Shown here one piece after another: positions 15,499 through 24,347 of a stretch of 64,000 bases of DNA. Numbering within the stretch: position 1 is the first letter of the stretch; each line of letters begins with the position of its first letter. The translations under genes and the position numbers were made by a program. The stretch comes from Billgrantia saliphila (GTDB lineage: Bacteria; Pseudomonadota; Gammaproteobacteria; Pseudomonadales; Halomonadaceae): positions 1 through 64,000 of the forward strand of contig NZ_PJRN01000009.1 in the NCBI RefSeq assembly GCF_002930105.1, given 5' to 3'. Below the pieces are notes generated by a model, which saw only the letters and a program-made list of their open reading frames with translations, was not told the DNA's origin and did not search any database.

Positions 15499-18306
15499 TC
15501 AGAAGATATCCCGCAGCGGTGCCGGTTTGCCCAAGTGATATCCCTGGCCATAGGCAATGCCGTAGGACTGCAGTATCGGTACCAGTGCCGGCTGATCGAC
15601 GAATTCGGCTATGGTCTGTTTGCCGAAGCCGCTGGCGATGTCGGTGATCGCCTTGACGATGACCTGACTCTCCGGGTTCGTGACCAGCGTGCGAATGAAC
15701 GCCCCATCTATCTTGATGAAATCCACCGGCAACTCGCCGAGATAGTGAAAGCTGCTGAAGCCGACGCCGAAGTCGTCCAGTGCGGTGCGACAGCCCAGGT
15801 CGCGAAGCGCCTGGAGCACGCCGCGGGCGCTGGAGAAGTCGGTCACGGCGGCAGTTTCGGTGATCTCGAGGATCAGGTGGTTCGGGTCGGCTCCGGAAGC
15901 GGTAAGTTCATCCATCAGGAACTGCTTGAGCCCCGCGTCGTGGAGGGTCTGCCCCGAGAGGTTGACCGATAGGCTGACGCCCTGCTCCTGGACCTGGCTC
16001 AGGGCTTTCAGGCTATGACGCAGGACCCAGCGATCGAGCTGAACGATCTGTCCGCTGCGTTCCGCCACCGGAATGAAATGCACCGGCGAGATCAGGTCCC
16101 CCTTGGGGCCCCGCATGCGCAGCAGCACTTCGTAATGACGAACATCGCCATCGCTCAGTCGCATGATCGGTTGCGCCAACAGTTCGAAGCCATCTTCTTC
16201 AATCGCTTGCCGAATGCGCTCTACCCAGTAGACACGCTCCTGCAGCTCGTCCTTGGCGCGCTCCAGGGTCGATAGCAGATGCCAACGCTGCGAACTGCTC
16301 TCCTTGGCCTTGTACATCGCCAGATCGGCGCTGGCCATCAGGTCGGCGGGGTTATCGCCATGCACCGGGAATAGCGCAATACCGAGGCTGGCGGTGGCAC
16401 GATGGCGCTGACCGCCCGCATCCAGGCCGGTGCTGTCGAGCAGCGGTGTGATCTGCTTGGCGATACAGATGGCCTGGCGGGCATCGGCCCCCTCCAGCAA
16501 CAGGGCGAATTCGTCCCCGCCTAGCCGTGCGATGACGCCGCGGTGACCGAACTCCTGGAACAGCGTGTCGCCCACCATACGCAGCAGGCGGTCGCCGGTG
16601 TGATGACCGCTGAGTTCGTTGACGTCCTTGAACCGATCGAGATCCAGCAACAGCACGGCACCGCTGCGGCCACGTTGCATGACGTTGCCCAGCGCTTCCT
16701 GGAAGTGGCGACGGTTATAGAGTTCAGTGAGCGGATCGCGCTCGGCCAGCCAGGTCAGCCGCGCTTCGGCCAGCTTGCGCTCGGTGATGTCGAGGCCGAC
16801 CGAGATGCGTGCCGCCCGTTCATCCCCGCGAGAGGGCAAAGGGGCGTGGTACCAGGCAATGGTGTGCTGGCGTCCATCAGCGGTGATCAGGCTTCGCTCC
16901 TCCATGGCAACCTCGCCACTCGGGTCGCTACCCGAACGTGAAACGAACACATCATCGAACATTCTCCCCAGCAGGCGCTCCTTCTGGGTAGCCATGACGG
17001 CCAGTGCGTATGCATTGACCAACGTGATGCGGCCCTGTGCGTCCTGAGTCACGATGAAGACCCGGGCGGTATCGAGCAGGCTGCCGACGAAGTCGCGCTC
17101 ATGCGCCAGTTCGTCCACGCGTTCGGCGAGCTGGGCGCCACGGGCGCTGACCTCACGCTCCAGCGTCTCCAACTGATCGGACAGCGCCAGGGTGGTACCT
17201 TCCAGTACGTCGATCTCGTCGAGTAGGCGACGCTGCGGGACGGGAATCGCGCGGCGAGTCTCGGCGAAGCCACCGCGGGCCAGGGCCGGGAGGACCTCGG
17301 CGAGCCGGCGTAGCCTCGCCATTGGGCGTAGCAGAATGACCAGCAGCAATAACTCAGCGGCCAGCCAGCCACCGATCCCTACCAGCATCAACGTGCGCGT
17401 ATCCTGCTTGATGGCGCGGATCTGGGCGGTGAGATCGGCGGCCAGCAGGAAGTAACCGGTGCGGCGGCGGCTCTGGTCGGTTTCCATGCGTACTGCGCTC
17501 AGCTCGTAGTCGCGATTGTCGTGGCGCAGCTGCAGCGGCGAGGCCAGCAACTCCTCGAGCGAGGTGGTTCGCTCGGCTTCATGCAGCAGCGAGAGATAGG
17601 CATCCTGGCGCGTCATCGCGATCAGGTGACCGTTCCAGTTCTCCAGATACCGCTCGGGCGCGGTCTCCACGCCGTTGGCGCCGGTGATCAGCAAGGCCAC
17701 ATCGCTGCCCGAAACCTGGTGGGCCTGGCGGGTCACGTCGGCCAGCGAGCGTGACAGGATCACCATGCCCACGCTCTCGCCGGCGACCAGGATGGGGACG
17801 GCGGCGTACTGACGGCAGTCATCGGCGCAACGTAGAGCGGACAGCGGGAACTCGGTTTCCATCACCTGCTGCACCCAAACCTGCAGCGGTCGCTCCCTGT
17901 CGGCCTGGGGCTCGCCCCATTCGGCGAGCTGGCGCCCCTCAGCGTCGAAGACGAGGATTTCATCCACGCCGGCCTCGAGTTGCAGCGTGGGCCACTGTGG
18001 CGATAGCGACTCTACCAGTTCCACTTCATCGCCCGTCGCCAGTGCCGGCCCCAAGTCCGGCGATGCGGCTGCCAGCGCCGCCAGCTGCTGCAGGCTGGCC
18101 TCGGAGCGCTGTAGGGCGAGGCGAAGCTCACGCGCTTCGCGCTCGTGATGCTCGCGGCGACTCTCCTCGAACTGACGGCTCAGATTGGCGTGGCCGAGCC
18201 AGGTAAAAAGCACCACCAGCGCCAGCAGCAACAGGCTGCTGAGAGCTAGGACTCGCCAGGTAAGGCTGAGGCGCTGTCGATTGTCAGGGAGTCTCGAGGC
18301 GTTCAT
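15499..18306 (-). CDS. Membrane GGDEF/EAL protein with periplasmic sensor and PAS domain
   Basis: Protein of 935 residues. A membrane segment at about 17-38 and another at about 305-325 flank a periplasmic sensor region of some 265 residues. Then come a linker helix, a PAS domain (about 410-530, ending DITERK), a GGDEF domain with intact RLGGDEFALL near residue 595, and an EAL domain. The EAL signature reads EVLLRM near 725, a common functional variant, and the other catalytic motifs look preserved (LEITET, LDDFGVGFSS, FIKIDGAF, IAEFVD). It may make or break c-di-GMP; the net activity cannot be read. It is the last gene behind the small binding protein and porin, so it probably senses what they bring in or bind. 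Confidence 0.93.
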   Translation of the reverse strand: MNASRLPDNRQRLSLTWRVLALSSLLLLALVVLFTWLGHANLSRQFEESRREHHEREARELRLALQRSEASLQQLAALAAASPDLGPALATGDEVELVESLSPQWPTLQLEAGVDEILVFDAEGRQLAEWGEPQADRERPLQVWVQQVMETEFPLSALRCADDCRQYAAVPILVAGESVGMVILSRSLADVTRQAHQVSGSDVALLITGANGVETAPERYLENWNGHLIAMTRQDAYLSLLHEAERTTSLEELLASPLQLRHDNRDYELSAVRMETDQSRRRTGYFLLAADLTAQIRAIKQDTRTLMLVGIGGWLAAELLLLVILLRPMARLRRLAEVLPALARGGFAETRRAIPVPQRRLLDEIDVLEGTTLALSDQLETLEREVSARGAQLAERVDELAHERDFVGSLLDTARVFIVTQDAQGRITLVNAYALAVMATQKERLLGRMFDDVFVSRSGSDPSGEVAMEERSLITADGRQHTIAWYHAPLPSRGDERAARISVGLDITERKLAEARLTWLAERDPLTELYNRRHFQEALGNVMQRGRSGAVLLLDLDRFKDVNELSGHHTGDRLLRMVGDTLFQEFGHRGVIARLGGDEFALLLEGADARQAICIAKQITPLLDSTGLDAGGQRHRATASLGIALFPVHGDNPADLMASADLAMYKAKESSSQRWHLLSTLERAKDELQERVYWVERIRQAIEEDGFELLAQPIMRLSDGDVRHYEVLLRMRGPKGDLISPVHFIPVAERSGQIVQLDRWVLRHSLKALSQVQEQGVSLSVNLSGQTLHDAGLKQFLMDELTASGADPNHLILEITETAAVTDFSSARGVLQALRDLGCRTALDDFGVGFSSFHYLGELPVDFIKIDGAFIRTLVTNPESQVIVKAITDIASGFGKQTIAEFVDQPALVPILQSYGIAYGQGYHLGKPAPLRDIF

Positions 18307-18343
18307 GCAATCGGTCCCGGGCCGGGTCGCTCAAAGCGAACGG

Positions 18344-19546
18344 TCAAAAGCGGAACGAGGCCTGGAACAGCATCATATTCCAGTAGCGTCGGGTCTCGGC
18401 GGGATCGGGTTCATCCTGTAGCGGTAGCCAACCGGTGCCATCGATATGGTGGTACTCCGCCGCCAGTAATACCCGAGGCGTCACGTTCCACTGCAATCCC
18501 AGGGTCAGATCCTTGGCATATTGCGTATGTGCGGGGCCGCCGCCCATGGCCTCGAAGCGGCTGCCTGAACGGTCGTCGCGATTGTTGACCAAACTGTCGT
18601 AGCGCACCAGCCACTGCCAATCGTCATTGAAGCGGCGTGTATATTGCACGTACCAGCTTTCGCCGGTGACGTCGAAATTGAGGAAGGGATTGGCGAAGCC
18701 CTGCAAGGTAGAAGTGCGCAGCGCATACTCCCCGGTGAGGCTCCAATGTTCAGCGTTGTATTGCAGCGACAATATCCAAGGGCGGAAATGGAAGTCACCG
18801 TCGCTCATGCCGGGCGTGTCGGATTCGAAGCGCGCTCGTGCGCTGGCGGCACTGACGGCTGCGACTACACGTCCGCCGTCATGTTCATAGCGCACCTGGC
18901 CAATAGCCGAAAGCCGAGGTTCCAGTGAGCCGGGCGTGTTTTCCAGGCGCATGGTACGACGCAGATCGTCGCCGGCCTGAGTGTCGCCCACACCTACCTG
19001 GGCGCGAAGAGTGCCGGTAGGCACGCGTTCCTCGTAGTACGCGGTAATCCCATCGGCCGCGAGCCCGAGTGAACGTGTGCGATCGAAATAGATCGATTGC
19101 GGCAACAGGATGCTGGGGCGGGTGAAGGCTACATCCCGTGTCTGGTTGTAGAAGCCGAAAGGGTTCTTGAAGCGGCCCACCTGGACCCCCAAGGTGCGCT
19201 GCTGATCCGAGAGCGGCTGATAGTCGACGACCCCATAGTCGAGCACCGGACGGGCATCACTGCCTTCGCCACCGGCACGGCGGCTCAGCACCTGGGCGGC
19301 GATCAATACGTCCTGATGCGGGCGGAACGAGGCGTTGGCCCCGATTTCGGTGAATTTCAGGCTGCCCGACCCGCTACTGCTGGGGCCGAAGAAATCGTTG
19401 TGGTCGGTCACGACCAGAGCCTGGCTGAGGAAGCCATGGAGCTGCAGCGTATCTAACGGCCCCTCCTGCCCCGCGGCCAGCGGTGCCGCAAGGGTCAGAG
19501 CCAGCAGCAGCGGGCTAGTCCATCGCAATGACTTGGACTCGATCAT
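18344..19546 (-). CDS. Outer-membrane porin-like protein
   Basis: Protein of 400 residues from ATG at 19546 (GGGAG eight bases upstream), overlapping the preceding gene by 32 bases. A cleavable signal (LLLALTLAAPLAAGQEG) is followed by repeated amphipathic strands and ends in a terminal aromatic residue (MLFQASFRF), the signal for outer-membrane insertion. Strand-like stretches such as VQVGRFKNPFGFYNQTR and VLLAAEYHHIDGTGW resemble phosphate-selective or general porins. It likely forms a beta-barrel for small solutes. It lies between a PstS-like binding protein and a GGDEF/EAL sensor, so it could supply or concentrate the ligand for that sensor. Substrate unknown. Confidence 0.8.
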   Translation of the reverse strand: MIESKSLRWTSPLLLALTLAAPLAAGQEGPLDTLQLHGFLSQALVVTDHNDFFGPSSSGSGSLKFTEIGANASFRPHQDVLIAAQVLSRRAGGEGSDARPVLDYGVVDYQPLSDQQRTLGVQVGRFKNPFGFYNQTRDVAFTRPSILLPQSIYFDRTRSLGLAADGITAYYEERVPTGTLRAQVGVGDTQAGDDLRRTMRLENTPGSLEPRLSAIGQVRYEHDGGRVVAAVSAASARARFESDTPGMSDGDFHFRPWILSLQYNAEHWSLTGEYALRTSTLQGFANPFLNFDVTGESWYVQYTRRFNDDWQWLVRYDSLVNNRDDRSGSRFEAMGGGPAHTQYAKDLTLGLQWNVTPRVLLAAEYHHIDGTGWLPLQDEPDPAETRRYWNMMLFQASFRF

Positions 19547-19949
19547 CCAGATACTCCCTTTCCAGATAGCCAAGGGCGCCGGGGGTGGAGGCGATACGTT
19601 CCAGCATTTCGGGCTGGCTGCCGACCCGGTTGGGTGCCTGGCCAGTGCCTGAGAACACCATGCGGTCCCATGCCAGTTGAAGCTGATGGGGGTACACGCT
19701 GAGTCGCTCCTTGGCGAAGCGGGCATGAACGGGGTGATCGTTGGGCAAGACGAAGACGCGCACCGCCTGACCGTTCGGCCAGGTGCGCTGGCGCATGGCG
19801 AATACGGCACGCGTGGTGTCGCGTGTCAGGCGATGGGTATCGACATCGGGGTGGGCTATCAGCAGGATCGACGGCTCATTGGCGCCAATGGGCACGGACA
19901 CCATCGTCGCCAGCGCTATCAGCCATAGCAGTCGTATCAGCCTCGCCAC
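19515..19949 (-). CDS. Small periplasmic phosphate-binding-like protein
   Basis: Protein of 144 residues with signal peptide (LLWLIALATMVSVPIGANE). The mature part, with LTRDTTRAVFAMRQRTWPNG, VRVFVLPNDHPVHARFAKE and a C-terminal GALGYLERE, matches the short PstS-like proteins often annotated as phosphate ABC transporter substrate-binding. They are about half the size of a true PstS and have no transporter genes beside them. It is probably a periplasmic ligand-binding accessory. It is translationally linked to the porin by a 32-base overlap, and the GGDEF/EAL gene follows 37 bases further, so the three form one operon read leftward. Confidence 0.75.
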   Translation of the reverse strand: MARLIRLLWLIALATMVSVPIGANEPSILLIAHPDVDTHRLTRDTTRAVFAMRQRTWPNGQAVRVFVLPNDHPVHARFAKERLSVYPHQLQLAWDRMVFSGTGQAPNRVGSQPEMLERIASTPGALGYLEREYLDDRVQVIAMD

Positions 19950-20417
19950 GCGCCACCTTCCCGGTCAGATTGGCCGAGAGCGGGCATGCAATACGAGCGG
20001 ACGAGTTCCACTGCTTGGCCCGTTCGTGAGGGCAAGGCGGCGGCTCCCGTTCCCGGCTGGCCTCCGTACGAGTACGGCCGGGAAGTCATGAGCGTTTCGA
20101 TAATGAATTCCCCCGATCCCCTATGCCGAGTCGGTGCGTCGATTCTCGGCAAGTCATGCTCCCTGATTCTTATGTTTTTACTCGGGCCGGCGACCCTACC
20201 GCCTAATATACGCTATTTCGGCGCAATGACGAGGCAGGGTCGGCGCCCGCAGTGCTATGGTTTTCTTCGTTTCGTTTGACACACTAGCATAGTTTCAAGA
20301 GCTTATAGGAATTGAGCTGTCAACGCCGCCGGTGTTGATGGGTCGCGGTGGCTTCGTCGACAGGAAAGATGGCATCATCTCGCCTCCGAGACATACCAAG
20401 GAAAGGCCAGAGCACGC
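19950..20417. promoter_or_regulatory. Divergent intergenic region with promoter-like and palindromic elements
   Basis: A 468-base stretch without a convincing gene. It holds a perfect palindrome CCGTAC-ga-GTACGG at 20064-20077, a possible operator. On the plus strand there is a consensus TTGACA at 20276-20281, with TATAG-like bases about 20 bases further, a loose promoter candidate for the DUF3581 gene. AT content rises between 20160 and 20320. Confidence 0.3.
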
Positions 20418-21131
20418 ATGTTTCTCGATCCCTACCACACACGCACGGGCGCCCGTGTGCGTATCTCCGCGCAGCAAGCCAGCAACTTCGCCAAGCGTGT
20501 CGCCGGTGACTTCAATCCCATACATGATGAGGGAGCCCGGCGTTTTTGTGTACCGGGAGACCTGCTCTTCGCCTTGGTGCTGAGTCGCTTCGGGCTTTCC
20601 CGTCACATGGAGTTCCGTTTTCGCAATATGGTTGGCGACGATACTCCGCTGTGCCTGGAGGAGCCCGAGGTGGGGCAGGTGCAGGTCTGCGATGACGAAG
20701 GGAAGCAGTACCTGGACGTTTGTCGAGAGGGCGAGACGAGCCGGAACGCAACCGCCATCGAGGCCTTCACCCGATGCTACGTGGCCTTCTCGGGCAAGAA
20801 TTTTCCTCATGTGCTCAAGCCGCTGTTCGAGGCGCAGGGGGTCATGTTCAATCCGCGCCGCCCGCTGGTGATCTACGACAGCATGGGCTTCTCGCTCGAC
20901 CGGCTCGACCTGACCGAGCCTTCGCTGGAGCTGATCGATTCGCGCCTGGACGTGCTCGGCAAGCGCGGCGACGTACGCCTCGAATTTCGCATCAACGACC
21001 GCGGCAAGCCGGTGGGGAGCGGCTCGAAGAAGCTGGTCGTCAGCGGGCTGTGCGCCTATGACGCTGCGGCCATGGAAGAGATCGTCACCGAATTCTACCG
21101 GCTGAGGTCGGCGTACGAGGTCACAGGCTGA
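20418..21131 (+). CDS. DUF3581 family protein
   Basis: Protein of 237 residues. The sequence (MFLDPYHTRTGARVRISAQQ, then FAKRVAGDFNPIHDEGARRFCVPGDLLFALVL) is that of the DUF3581 family, found in gammaproteobacteria and usually annotated as a conserved hypothetical. The motif GDFNPIHDE followed by a glycine-containing helix resembles the catalytic region of MaoC-like hot-dog hydratases, so an acyl-CoA or acyl-ACP related role is conceivable; this link is inference. There are no signal peptide or membrane segments, so it is cytoplasmic. It stands alone behind a long leader region and faces a convergent universal stress gene 33 bases away. Confidence 0.85.
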   Translation: MFLDPYHTRTGARVRISAQQASNFAKRVAGDFNPIHDEGARRFCVPGDLLFALVLSRFGLSRHMEFRFRNMVGDDTPLCLEEPEVGQVQVCDDEGKQYLDVCREGETSRNATAIEAFTRCYVAFSGKNFPHVLKPLFEAQGVMFNPRRPLVIYDSMGFSLDRLDLTEPSLELIDSRLDVLGKRGDVRLEFRINDRGKPVGSGSKKLVVSGLCAYDAAAMEEIVTEFYRLRSAYEVTG

Positions 21132-21164
21132 TCCGACGGGCCAGGTTTCGGTTGCGGCCGCACC

Positions 21165-22058
21165 TCACACCGTGACGGTGACCGGGCAGTGCGCCAAGCT
21201 AATGACCCGGTGGCTGACGCTGCCCAATAATTTCTCTCGCCAGGCACCCTGTCCCCGGCGCCCCATTACGATGACCGGATTGTCACGCTGACGATCCGCA
21301 TAGTCGGCGATTGCTTCGCCATAATCGTTACAGCGGAACGCGCGCTCGGCGATGCCCGCCGGGATGTTACCCAGATGCTGGCGCGCCTGGGAGAAGATCT
21401 CGGCGCTCTCGCTCACGCCCGGTGAGTGGGGCGGTGGTTCTCCAGGATGGCAGAACAGCATTTCGACAGGCGCGCCGGCACTGCGTGCCAGCTCACCGGC
21501 TAGCCGTGCGGCTCGCTCTCCATGGCGGGAACCATCGACCGGCAGCAGCACTCGACCGATGCGTTGGATCGTCTCGTGATCCACTTCGGGATGCACCAGA
21601 GTCACGGGGCAGCGCGCCTCGTGAATCACCGCGTCGCTGAAGCTGCCTGCCATGAACTTGCCCACCTCGCTCAGATGGCGGGCACCGATTACCAGTAGGC
21701 AGCCGGGCTGTCGGTGGGCATGGTCGATGATGATACGTGCCGGATGCCGTACGAAGCCGGCGTCTTCCAGCATGATCTCCTCGGGGGGTGGGGCGAGCGT
21801 CGGCCCGATGGCTTGGCGGGCGCTGGCGAAGACGTCACGCGCCGCCATGTGTCGCTGCGATCGGTCGCGGTCCTCTTCCGAGGTGCGGTTGGCTGGCACG
21901 TCGCTGAGCTCGGCCGGGGCGAGAGGCATCACATGAACCAGTTGCAGGGGGACTCGAAGCAGCTGGGCCAATAGCGCCGCATGGCGTGCGCCGGCCCGAG
22001 CCGCGGGCGAATCGTCCACCGGCGCGATCACCAGAGTAATCGATGCTGCGGTTGTCAT
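21165..22058 (-). CDS. Universal stress protein, two-domain
   Basis: Protein of 297 residues from ATG at 22058; the longer open frame upstream lacks homology. It consists of two UspA-like domains in tandem (about 1-150 and 160-297). Each ends with the nucleotide-binding type of glycine motif: LLVIGARHLSEVGKFMAGSF in the first and VIVMGRRGQGAWREKLLGSV, then CPVTVTV, in the second. The second half (VLLPVDGSRHGERAARLAGE) is the better match to ATP-binding Usp. Such proteins help survival under starvation or salt and oxidative stress. It is cytoplasmic and a single gene, read toward DUF3581. Confidence 0.9.
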   Translation of the reverse strand: MTTAASITLVIAPVDDSPAARAGARHAALLAQLLRVPLQLVHVMPLAPAELSDVPANRTSEEDRDRSQRHMAARDVFASARQAIGPTLAPPPEEIMLEDAGFVRHPARIIIDHAHRQPGCLLVIGARHLSEVGKFMAGSFSDAVIHEARCPVTLVHPEVDHETIQRIGRVLLPVDGSRHGERAARLAGELARSAGAPVEMLFCHPGEPPPHSPGVSESAEIFSQARQHLGNIPAGIAERAFRCNDYGEAIADYADRQRDNPVIVMGRRGQGAWREKLLGSVSHRVISLAHCPVTVTV

Positions 22059-22140
22059 AGGCGTGTGTCCTGAGCCTGACCGTGACGTTTGCCGCCGCGC
22101 CCGGCGGCGGGAGCCCGCTCGATATAACCGTCTCGATAGC

Positions 22141-23202
22141 CTAGCGCACTGAGCTGGGAGCCGTCTGGCGAAGACCGGGAACGTACAGAGTCTTGCCGAA
22201 CAGCATGCCACCGCCCGGCACGCGATTGGCGACCCGATTCAAGCCGATGGAGCCGGCCATGCCGAGCACTATCAGAAGCAGGGCATACAAGGGCAGGGAG
22301 AAGCCCATGTATTCCTGAAGCGCGTCCACCATGGCGAAGAACATCGGATGTGCCAGGTAGATGCCGAAGGAGTATTGGTTGACGATCTTTACCAACGGTG
22401 TGGCCGGCACGCGGCGCAATCGGGTCATGGCGTATAGCGTGAACAGAATGAACAGGGGCACCACCCAAGTCTCCTTGGATGAGTACTCCAACTGGCCGAG
22501 CAGGGTGAACAGCACGATGCCCGCGACATATGCGGCCAGCAGCTCCGGCCGCGCCAGCCGGGCTACCCACGGCACGTCTGGCAACCGCTCCGGCGCCAGC
22601 CGCGGGTAGTGCCGCACCAGCAGCATGGCGAGAAAAAACAGATAGATCCAACCCAGCGGAGCGATCCACAGCAGATAGCCGGGCGGCTCGATGTCGAAGT
22701 GGCGGGTCAGTCCCCAGTAGGCGATGCTGGTCAGACTGCCGATCACGAGCCACGGGCCGGGGTGGAGCCAACGCTCCAGGTCGAAGCGGGCGTAAAGCCA
22801 GTAAAAGGCGTAGAACTGCATGGCGATGATCAGGAAATAGCCATGCCAGCCGGCATAGACCAAATACTCGACGAGATGGGACGACAGGTCCACCGATGCC
22901 CCGCTGCGCCTCAGATTCACGTAGCTGGTGAGCGAATAGATGAGCCCGTAGACCACATACGGCACCATCACGTATTGCAGACGCTTGAGCAGAAAACCGT
23001 GCGGTGGTTCGTTGCCGTAGCGTATCGAGAACAGAAAAATCGAGATGAAGATGAAGATAGGCGTGCCGAGCACGGTGGGAATCCGCGCCAGGTCGACATA
23101 GACGTTGTCGACGTGCTGGTTCAGCCGGTCGAGGAAGTGGTAGCTGAACACGGCGAGGCAGCCGTAGAAGCGCAGCCAATAGATTTCTTCGATTCGCTTC
23201 AT
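22141..23202 (-). CDS. Acyltransferase-3 family membrane protein
   Basis: Protein of 353 residues with about ten hydrophobic segments. The first lines (EEIYWLRFYGCLAVFSYHFLDR) carry the signature of acyltransferase-3/OafA-type proteins, in which an early Arg and a His on the first helices are essential; YSFGIYLAHPMFFAMVD near the end is the usual second family motif. These enzymes move acetyl or other acyl groups across or onto sugars of surface polysaccharide, or are involved in wax or glucan modification. The substrate is unknown. The gene is divergent from the exported esterase gene with about 120 bases between starts, so both could answer to one control region. Confidence 0.85.
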   Translation of the reverse strand: MKRIEEIYWLRFYGCLAVFSYHFLDRLNQHVDNVYVDLARIPTVLGTPIFIFISIFLFSIRYGNEPPHGFLLKRLQYVMVPYVVYGLIYSLTSYVNLRRSGASVDLSSHLVEYLVYAGWHGYFLIIAMQFYAFYWLYARFDLERWLHPGPWLVIGSLTSIAYWGLTRHFDIEPPGYLLWIAPLGWIYLFFLAMLLVRHYPRLAPERLPDVPWVARLARPELLAAYVAGIVLFTLLGQLEYSSKETWVVPLFILFTLYAMTRLRRVPATPLVKIVNQYSFGIYLAHPMFFAMVDALQEYMGFSLPLYALLLIVLGMAGSIGLNRVANRVPGGGMLFGKTLYVPGLRQTAPSSVR

Positions 23203-23319
23203 GGCTCCCGGGCCTTCCCTGGAATCGGAACATTAGGCATCGACGACATGTCGGACCATGACGAAGCGAAGAAATTCCGTTTTGCGACATGGTCTTTTCC
23301 GGCACAGGGAGCCAACTGC

Positions 23320-24255
23320 ATGACGATCAAGCGCGCCTTCGCCGTGCTGCTGGGTGTCAGCCTGCTGACGGGGCTGTCGGCCCGGGCCGGTGAGATCACC
23401 TACCATCGATTTCCTTCCGAGGTGTTGGGGCGGGAATATCCCTATACGCTCTACCTACCCGAAGGCTACCGGGAATCCAACCTGGCCTACCCGGTACTGT
23501 ACCTGCTGCATGGCTCGTTCGGTAGCGAGCGCGACTGGGTCGAGCGAGGCAGGCTGCGCCAGACGGCCGACCGGTTGATCCGCGAGGGTATACTGCCGCC
23601 AATGGTCATCGTCATGCCCGGCAGCGAGAGCTGGTGGATCGATGGCCATAACGAAGCGGCGCGCACGGCATTTCTCGAGGAGTTGATGCCCCACGTGGAG
23701 GCGACCTGGCAGGTCGTGCCGCAGCGCGAGTGGCGCGCCATCGCGGGGCTTTCCGCCGGCGGATTCGGCACTCTCAATTTCATCCTCGAACGGCCGGAAC
23801 TGTTCGCCGCCGCCGCGGCCTTGAGCCCGGCAAGCTATCACCCCCTGCCGCCCAGTCATTCGTCGGCATGGCGACATCCGGCCTTTCTCGATGCTCAGGG
23901 CAACTTTGACGCCGAGCTATGGCGGCGGCGCAACTACACGGCTCATCTCGACGGCTATCTGGAAGCCGAGCAGGTCGTGCCGCTCTACCTCAGCGCCGGC
24001 AAGAGCGACACCTATCATGCCGTGCATCATGCCCGTCTGGTACGCCAGGCACTGCGCCCTCACCAACCCGAGCTAGTGTCGTTCGAAGAGTACAACGGTG
24101 GCCATACCTGGCGTGTCTGGCGGGCCAGCCTACCCAGCGCCTTGAGCTGGATATCCCGGTTCGTACACTATCCGGTGCCGATGGAGACGCTTGCCGTGGA
24201 TGCGGCCATGCAGGTACAGGAGCAGGGACGAGAGCCGATGCAGGGGCCACGGTAG
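23320..24255 (+). CDS. Exported esterase of the esterase-D / enterochelin-esterase type
   Basis: Protein of 311 residues. ATG at 23320 follows AGGGAG and begins a clear signal peptide (RAFAVLLGVSLLTGLSARAGE), while upstream codons of the long frame are not protein-like. The catalytic domain is the esterase-D type: LYLPEGYRES, YLLHGSFGSERDW, VIVMPGSESWW, then IAGLSAGGFGTLNFI with nucleophile Ser145, and a late GGHTWRVW holding the probable catalytic His. It should hydrolyse an ester of a small acyl or feruloyl-like substrate in the periplasm or outside. It could act on the product of the divergent acyltransferase, but this is only suggested by proximity. Confidence 0.88.
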   Translation: MTIKRAFAVLLGVSLLTGLSARAGEITYHRFPSEVLGREYPYTLYLPEGYRESNLAYPVLYLLHGSFGSERDWVERGRLRQTADRLIREGILPPMVIVMPGSESWWIDGHNEAARTAFLEELMPHVEATWQVVPQREWRAIAGLSAGGFGTLNFILERPELFAAAAALSPASYHPLPPSHSSAWRHPAFLDAQGNFDAELWRRRNYTAHLDGYLEAEQVVPLYLSAGKSDTYHAVHHARLVRQALRPHQPELVSFEEYNGGHTWRVWRASLPSALSWISRFVHYPVPMETLAVDAAMQVQEQGREPMQGPR

Positions 24256-24347
24256 ACCCACGACCGATAGGCAGCCGAACTGGGTCCGAAGTCGCCTGGC
24301 GGAGCGAGCCGCGGGTTGTCATGGTGCCATGAGACTCATTAGGCTCT

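Noticed and set aside
22609-23319. A long plus-strand frame reading through the acyltransferase gene ahead of the esterase
   Set aside because: It is a shadow of the minus-strand acyltransferase; the esterase signal peptide begins at 23320 with its own ribosome site.
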